From: Sphingobium sp. OAS761 | GTDB lineage: Bacteria; Pseudomonadota; Alphaproteobacteria; Sphingomonadales; Sphingomonadaceae | Direction: 5' to 3' | DNA: 64,000 bases | NCBI RefSeq assembly: GCF_024168485.1 | Contig: NZ_JALJVY010000011.1 | Coordinates: 122,384 to 186,383 of the forward strand | In this document: in pieces, positions 63,244 to 64,000 of the stretch | Layout: every line of letters begins with the position of its first letter | Position numbering within the stretch: position 1 is the first letter of the stretch | The notes under the pieces: model-generated | The model's database searches: none | Told to the model about the DNA's origin: nothing | Seen by the model: the letters and a program-made list of their open reading frames with translations, nothing else | Made by a program: the position numbers and the translations under genes

Positions 63244-63786
63244 ATGGACAAAAGACTTTGGGTTGCGGCGCTGGCCGGAGCGATGATCGTGGCTTCGCCG
63301 GGTGAAGCGAAATCGCTCCATCATTGGGACCAGGCAAGCACGGCTGCCGCCGGCGCGGTGGCGGCGCTCGTGTTCGGCGTTCCGCTGGCCAAATCCGATG
63401 GCGCTGGAATGGAACAGGCCGGCCTTAGCATGGCGCTCGGCACAGGGAGTGCGTTCGCGCTAAAAGCACTGATCGATGAGTGACGCCCCGACGGCAGCGA
63501 TCATCACAGCTTTCCGTTGGGCCACACCAGCTTCGCCTTTGCCGCCGCTGCCTCTCTTGAGAACCTCTATGGCTGGGAAGTTGGGCTGCCAGCTTTCGCG
63601 CTGGCCAGCTTCGTCGGCGTGGCGCGGGTCGAGGCGAAGCGGCATCATTGGTATGATGTGGCCGCGGGAGCCGCGATTGGATCGGTATCGGGCCTTTTGC
63701 TCACTCGCCGTGCTGGTCGCGCGATCGATCTGTCCGCTTGGGGCGGCGTGGGAGGCGGCGGGTTGGCGCTACGCGCAAATTTTTAA
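63244..63786 (+). pseudogene. PAP2-family phosphatase gene with in-frame TGA and damaged motif
   Basis: One continuous frame encodes a PAP2-type phosphatase with signal MIVASPGEA, then ALKALIDE-stop-RPDGSDHHSFPLGHTS and VARVEAKRHHWYDVAAG. Codon 80 (63481-63483) is TGA with no frame change. The expected motif K-x6-RP/PSGH/SR-x5-H-x3-D is visible, but PSGH reads PLGH (Leu92). Both changes would be single C-to-T transitions (CGA to TGA, TCG to TTG), pointing to real decay rather than a sequencing error. The last active-site part (His and Asp of KRHHWYD) is intact. Confidence 0.78.
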
Positions 63787-63823
63787 CCGTCCGCGCGCAA
63801 GGCAGTTGAAGCCGCTCCGACAT

Positions 63824-64000
63824 TTACGGGCTTGTCCGGATCGGCCCTCTTGAACGTTCAGACTCGAACGCGGGCTGCGCCGCCGAGCGCTGTCGATCGA
63901 GCGTATTATACCAACCTGCATTGATCACGACCCACATGCCCATTTGCGGCGTCCGATTGTCATGATGCGCCACGGCTGATCGACGAGCCTGTTCCAAGCT
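63824..64000 (-). CDS. Unrecognised open frame running off the right edge (partial)
   Basis: The minus strand is open from the edge to a TAA at 63824-63826, 58 codons, with sequence including RTPQMGMWVVINAGWYN. No family is recognised, the codon usage is unremarkable and no start is visible, so this could be chance openness in GC-rich DNA. Confidence 0.3.
   Translation of the reverse strand, partial: SLEQARRSAVAHHDNRTPQMGMWVVINAGWYNTLDRQRSAAQPAFESERSRGPIRTSP

Noticed and set aside
1..64000. CRISPR arrays, tRNA or rRNA genes, integrase or conjugation genes
   Set aside because: No regular spaced repeats, cloverleaf-like GTTCRA boxes, tyrosine integrase motifs or transfer genes were noticed; only the one IS element marks mobility. 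A visual scan can miss short RNA genes.

Overview
The window is chromosomal DNA, most probably from a sphingomonad (Sphingobium, Novosphingobium or Sphingomonas; Alphaproteobacteria). The evidence is high GC, the gltX-gltA and comEC-lexA blocks at the left end, a GTTC-N7-GTTC SOS box in front of lexA, two TonB-dependent receptors and a high density of flavoprotein and SDR catabolic genes. The genus is inferred; no rRNA or tRNA gene was seen.

Layout. (1) 1-5.7 kb is core: the tail of a probable histidine kinase, gltA, gltX, comEC and lexA. (2) 5.7-6.0 kb holds a decayed ATPase remnant that looks like the edge of an accessory region. (3) 6-18.3 kb carries a periplasmic M20 amidohydrolase, a TetR regulator and a run of exported glycoside hydrolases: GH3, a GH78-like protein, GH43, a GH2 gene broken by one in-frame TAG, and GH43-CBM32-FN3. 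(4) 18.4-36.2 kb is an oxidative catabolic region. It has a kinase-like phosphotransferase, three Baeyer-Villiger-type monooxygenases (BVMOs), five SDRs, two VOC proteins, an MDR reductase, a phytanoyl-CoA-dioxygenase-like protein, a TPP-dependent E1 alpha/beta pair with a free-standing lipoyl protein, and two paralogous TetR regulators. Three near-identical palindromes (TACANTCNNNNGTGTA) sit at the three main promoters and tie the region into one probable regulon. (5) 36.3-48.4 kb is a LysR gene divergent from an eight-gene, tightly coupled operon: TonB receptor, acyl-CoA ligase, thiolase-like protein, MFS, FAD 2-hydroxyacid dehydrogenase, CoA-ester lyase, cyclase-family protein and FMN 2-hydroxyacid oxidase. 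(6) 48.7-53.1 kb has a GH106 rhamnosidase with an intact IS5-family element just upstream. (7) 53.4-58.1 kb is a poorly understood cluster: thermostable-hemolysin family protein, an AMP-ligase fused to a heme-oxygenase-like diiron (HDO) domain, an SDR, a TPR protein and a methyltransferase. (8) 58.1-63.8 kb has DUF2141 and Cu/Zn-SOD-like periplasmic proteins, an ECF sigma/FecR/STN-TonB surface-signalling set, and a PAP2 gene broken by an in-frame TGA. A weak open frame runs off the right edge.

Working model (inference). Exported GH3, GH78/GH106, GH43 and GH2 enzymes would strip glucose, rhamnose, arabinose/xylose and galactose from a plant glycoside such as a saponin or glycoalkaloid. The BVMO, SDR, PhyH and E1-lipoyl genes would then oxidise the released aglycone. 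Sphingobium strains are known to degrade the glycoalkaloid alpha-tomatine with clustered glycosidases and oxidoreductases, which fits, but the substrate here is not shown by the sequence. The strongest candidates for undescribed biology are the three-site TetR regulon with its E1/lipoyl module lacking E2 and E3, and the hemolysin/ligase-HDO/SDR cluster.
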